Source of the DNA: Alkaliphilus sp.
Lineage (GTDB): Bacteria > Bacillota > Clostridia > Peptostreptococcales > Thermotaleaceae
Assembly (NCBI GenBank): GCA_018335765.1
Contig: JAGXRU010000244.1
Coordinates: 1 to 5,090, forward strand
Direction: 5' to 3'
Length of the DNA stretch: 5,090 nucleotides
Shown piece by piece: positions 4,181-5,090 of this stretch; position 1 is the first letter of the stretch, and every line of letters starts with the position of its first letter. A program made the position numbers and the translations under genes. Below the pieces are notes generated by a model. It did no database searches. It saw nothing but the letters and a program-made list of their open reading frames with translations, and had not been told where the DNA came from.

Positions 4181-5090
4181 ATGAACCAAGTGACAGGAGC
4201 AGCCAATGCATCCGCAATTGCTGCTAAAAACAAGTTGTCAGCACATTTTTTTAGAAAGGGTATCAGAATCGCACTAATTTCAGGTCTTATGTATGGTTTA
4301 TACTCAGCATTCGTGATACTGGCAATGTCTAAGGGGGTATGGATTGATTGGTATGGTCCTAACACAGCTGGATTATCTGTCTTTGCAATCACATATTTAC
4401 TAGGTTCGCTTGGGAGTGCAATAAACTACACTTGTAGTGCTGTTTGGGCATTGCTTAATGTTGGAGTGAAAGGCAAACTTGGAGATTTCTTTAGAACTAT
4501 TAATACTAAGCCAGGTCGCATTATGGTCATAGCGGCACTGGTAGGAGGTCCTATTTCCAGTACAGCATATGTTGTGGCTATGCAGATGGCAGGTTCAATC
4601 GTTATTCCGATTACGGCGCTCTGCCCGGCAATTGGTGCTATCTTAGCCAGGGTTTTATTCAAGCAAGAATTAAATAAGCGCATGATGTTAGGTATTGCTA
4701 TTTGCGTTGCTGCCAGCTTTATGATTGGCACTACATACATTACTGGAGATGCACCGGAAGGTATGCTTCTAGGTATTGCAATCGCTTTCATAGCTGCTCT
4801 TGGTTGGGGTTTTGAGGGCTGTGTAGCGGGTTATGGAACATCTATGATTGACTCTGAGATTGGTATCACGATTCGACAGGTCATATCAGGTCCTTCAACC
4901 TTAATTATTTTACTTCCTCTTTTCTCTATAATGGCAGGTGATGTTACGCTTTCAACAGATTTAGCTGTTCAAGTAATTTCAAGTGGAACTTCAATGATTT
5001 GGTTTGCTATAGCTGGTTTTTGTGCATTCATTTCATATATGTTCTGGTATAAAGGTAATGGTATGTGTGGTGCTGCTCTAGGTATGGCTT
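4181..5090 (+). CDS. DMT superfamily (EamA-like) permease, 3' end beyond window
   Basis: The frame stays open for 303 codons to the window edge. After a polar N-terminus of about 27 residues there are repeated hydrophobic segments at about 28-50, 63-92, 113-133, 137-160, 166-186, 193-213, 230-252 and 272-290, with more to come. The segment ITALCPAIGAILARVLFKQELNKRMMLGIAICVAASFMIG (144-183) is the typical end of a first EamA repeat, including the conserved Glu163. A second repeat begins near 196. Members are inner-membrane transporters of about ten helices for small metabolites. Its neighbour is a divergent LicA-like kinase, which recalls the choline permease LicB of lic loci; that substrate is inferred from context only. 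The clustered palindromes and decamer upstream suggest tight regulation. The minus-strand frames over this gene are shadows. Confidence 0.88.
   Translation, partial: MNQVTGAANASAIAAKNKLSAHFFRKGIRIALISGLMYGLYSAFVILAMSKGVWIDWYGPNTAGLSVFAITYLLGSLGSAINYTCSAVWALLNVGVKGKLGDFFRTINTKPGRIMVIAALVGGPISSTAYVVAMQMAGSIVIPITALCPAIGAILARVLFKQELNKRMMLGIAICVAASFMIGTTYITGDAPEGMLLGIAIAFIAALGWGFEGCVAGYGTSMIDSEIGITIRQVISGPSTLIILLPLFSIMAGDVTLSTDLAVQVISSGTSMIWFAIAGFCAFISYMFWYKGNGMCGAALGMA

Noticed and set aside
4132..4791. Minus-strand frames opposite the permease gene
   Set aside because: They lie antisense to a clearly membrane-protein-like frame with a strong ribosome binding site, and their own products look like shadows of it.

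Overview
The window is AT-rich, with GGAGG-type ribosome binding sites, a tRNA-Gly gene that encodes its own CCA, T-tailed hairpin terminators and a YesM/YesN-type two-component pair. Together these suggest a low-GC Firmicute of the class Clostridia, plausibly a gut-type Lachnospiraceae or a relative. The genus cannot be fixed from the sequence.

Layout. The left edge (1-65) is the 3' part of a tRNA-Gly(GCC) gene, followed by a hairpin terminator. From 144 to 659 there is no intact gene. This stretch holds two copies (273-388 and 488-602) of a structured repeat of about 115 nt, about 91% identical, and a 31-codon minus-strand open frame that stops exactly where the first copy begins. From 660 to 2620 lies a tight two-gene operon: a soluble PocR-domain sensor histidine kinase, then a receiver plus AraC-type response regulator, 2 nt apart. 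A bidirectional terminator at 2666-2703 separates this operon from a convergent minus-strand gene (2719-3633) for a LicA/choline-kinase-like phosphotransferase. A 547-nt intergenic region follows (3634-4180) with candidate promoters, a tandem decamer and several palindromes. The window ends inside a plus-strand gene (4181 onward) for a ten-helix type DMT/EamA permease.

How the parts may work together (inference). The kinase has no membrane helices and carries a cysteine-bearing PocR domain, so it probably senses a small cytoplasmic metabolite and phosphorylates the AraC-type regulator. The direct repeat about 70-90 nt upstream of the predicted permease promoter sits where such a regulator could activate transcription. 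A permease beside a LicA-like kinase recalls the LicB/LicA pair that imports and phosphorylates choline. The whole region may therefore be a regulated uptake-and-phosphorylation locus for choline or another small amino-alcohol. The substrate is not proven by the sequence.

The least explained element is the duplicated structured repeat. It resembles a non-autonomous mobile element or a small structured RNA, and I could not assign it to a named family with confidence.
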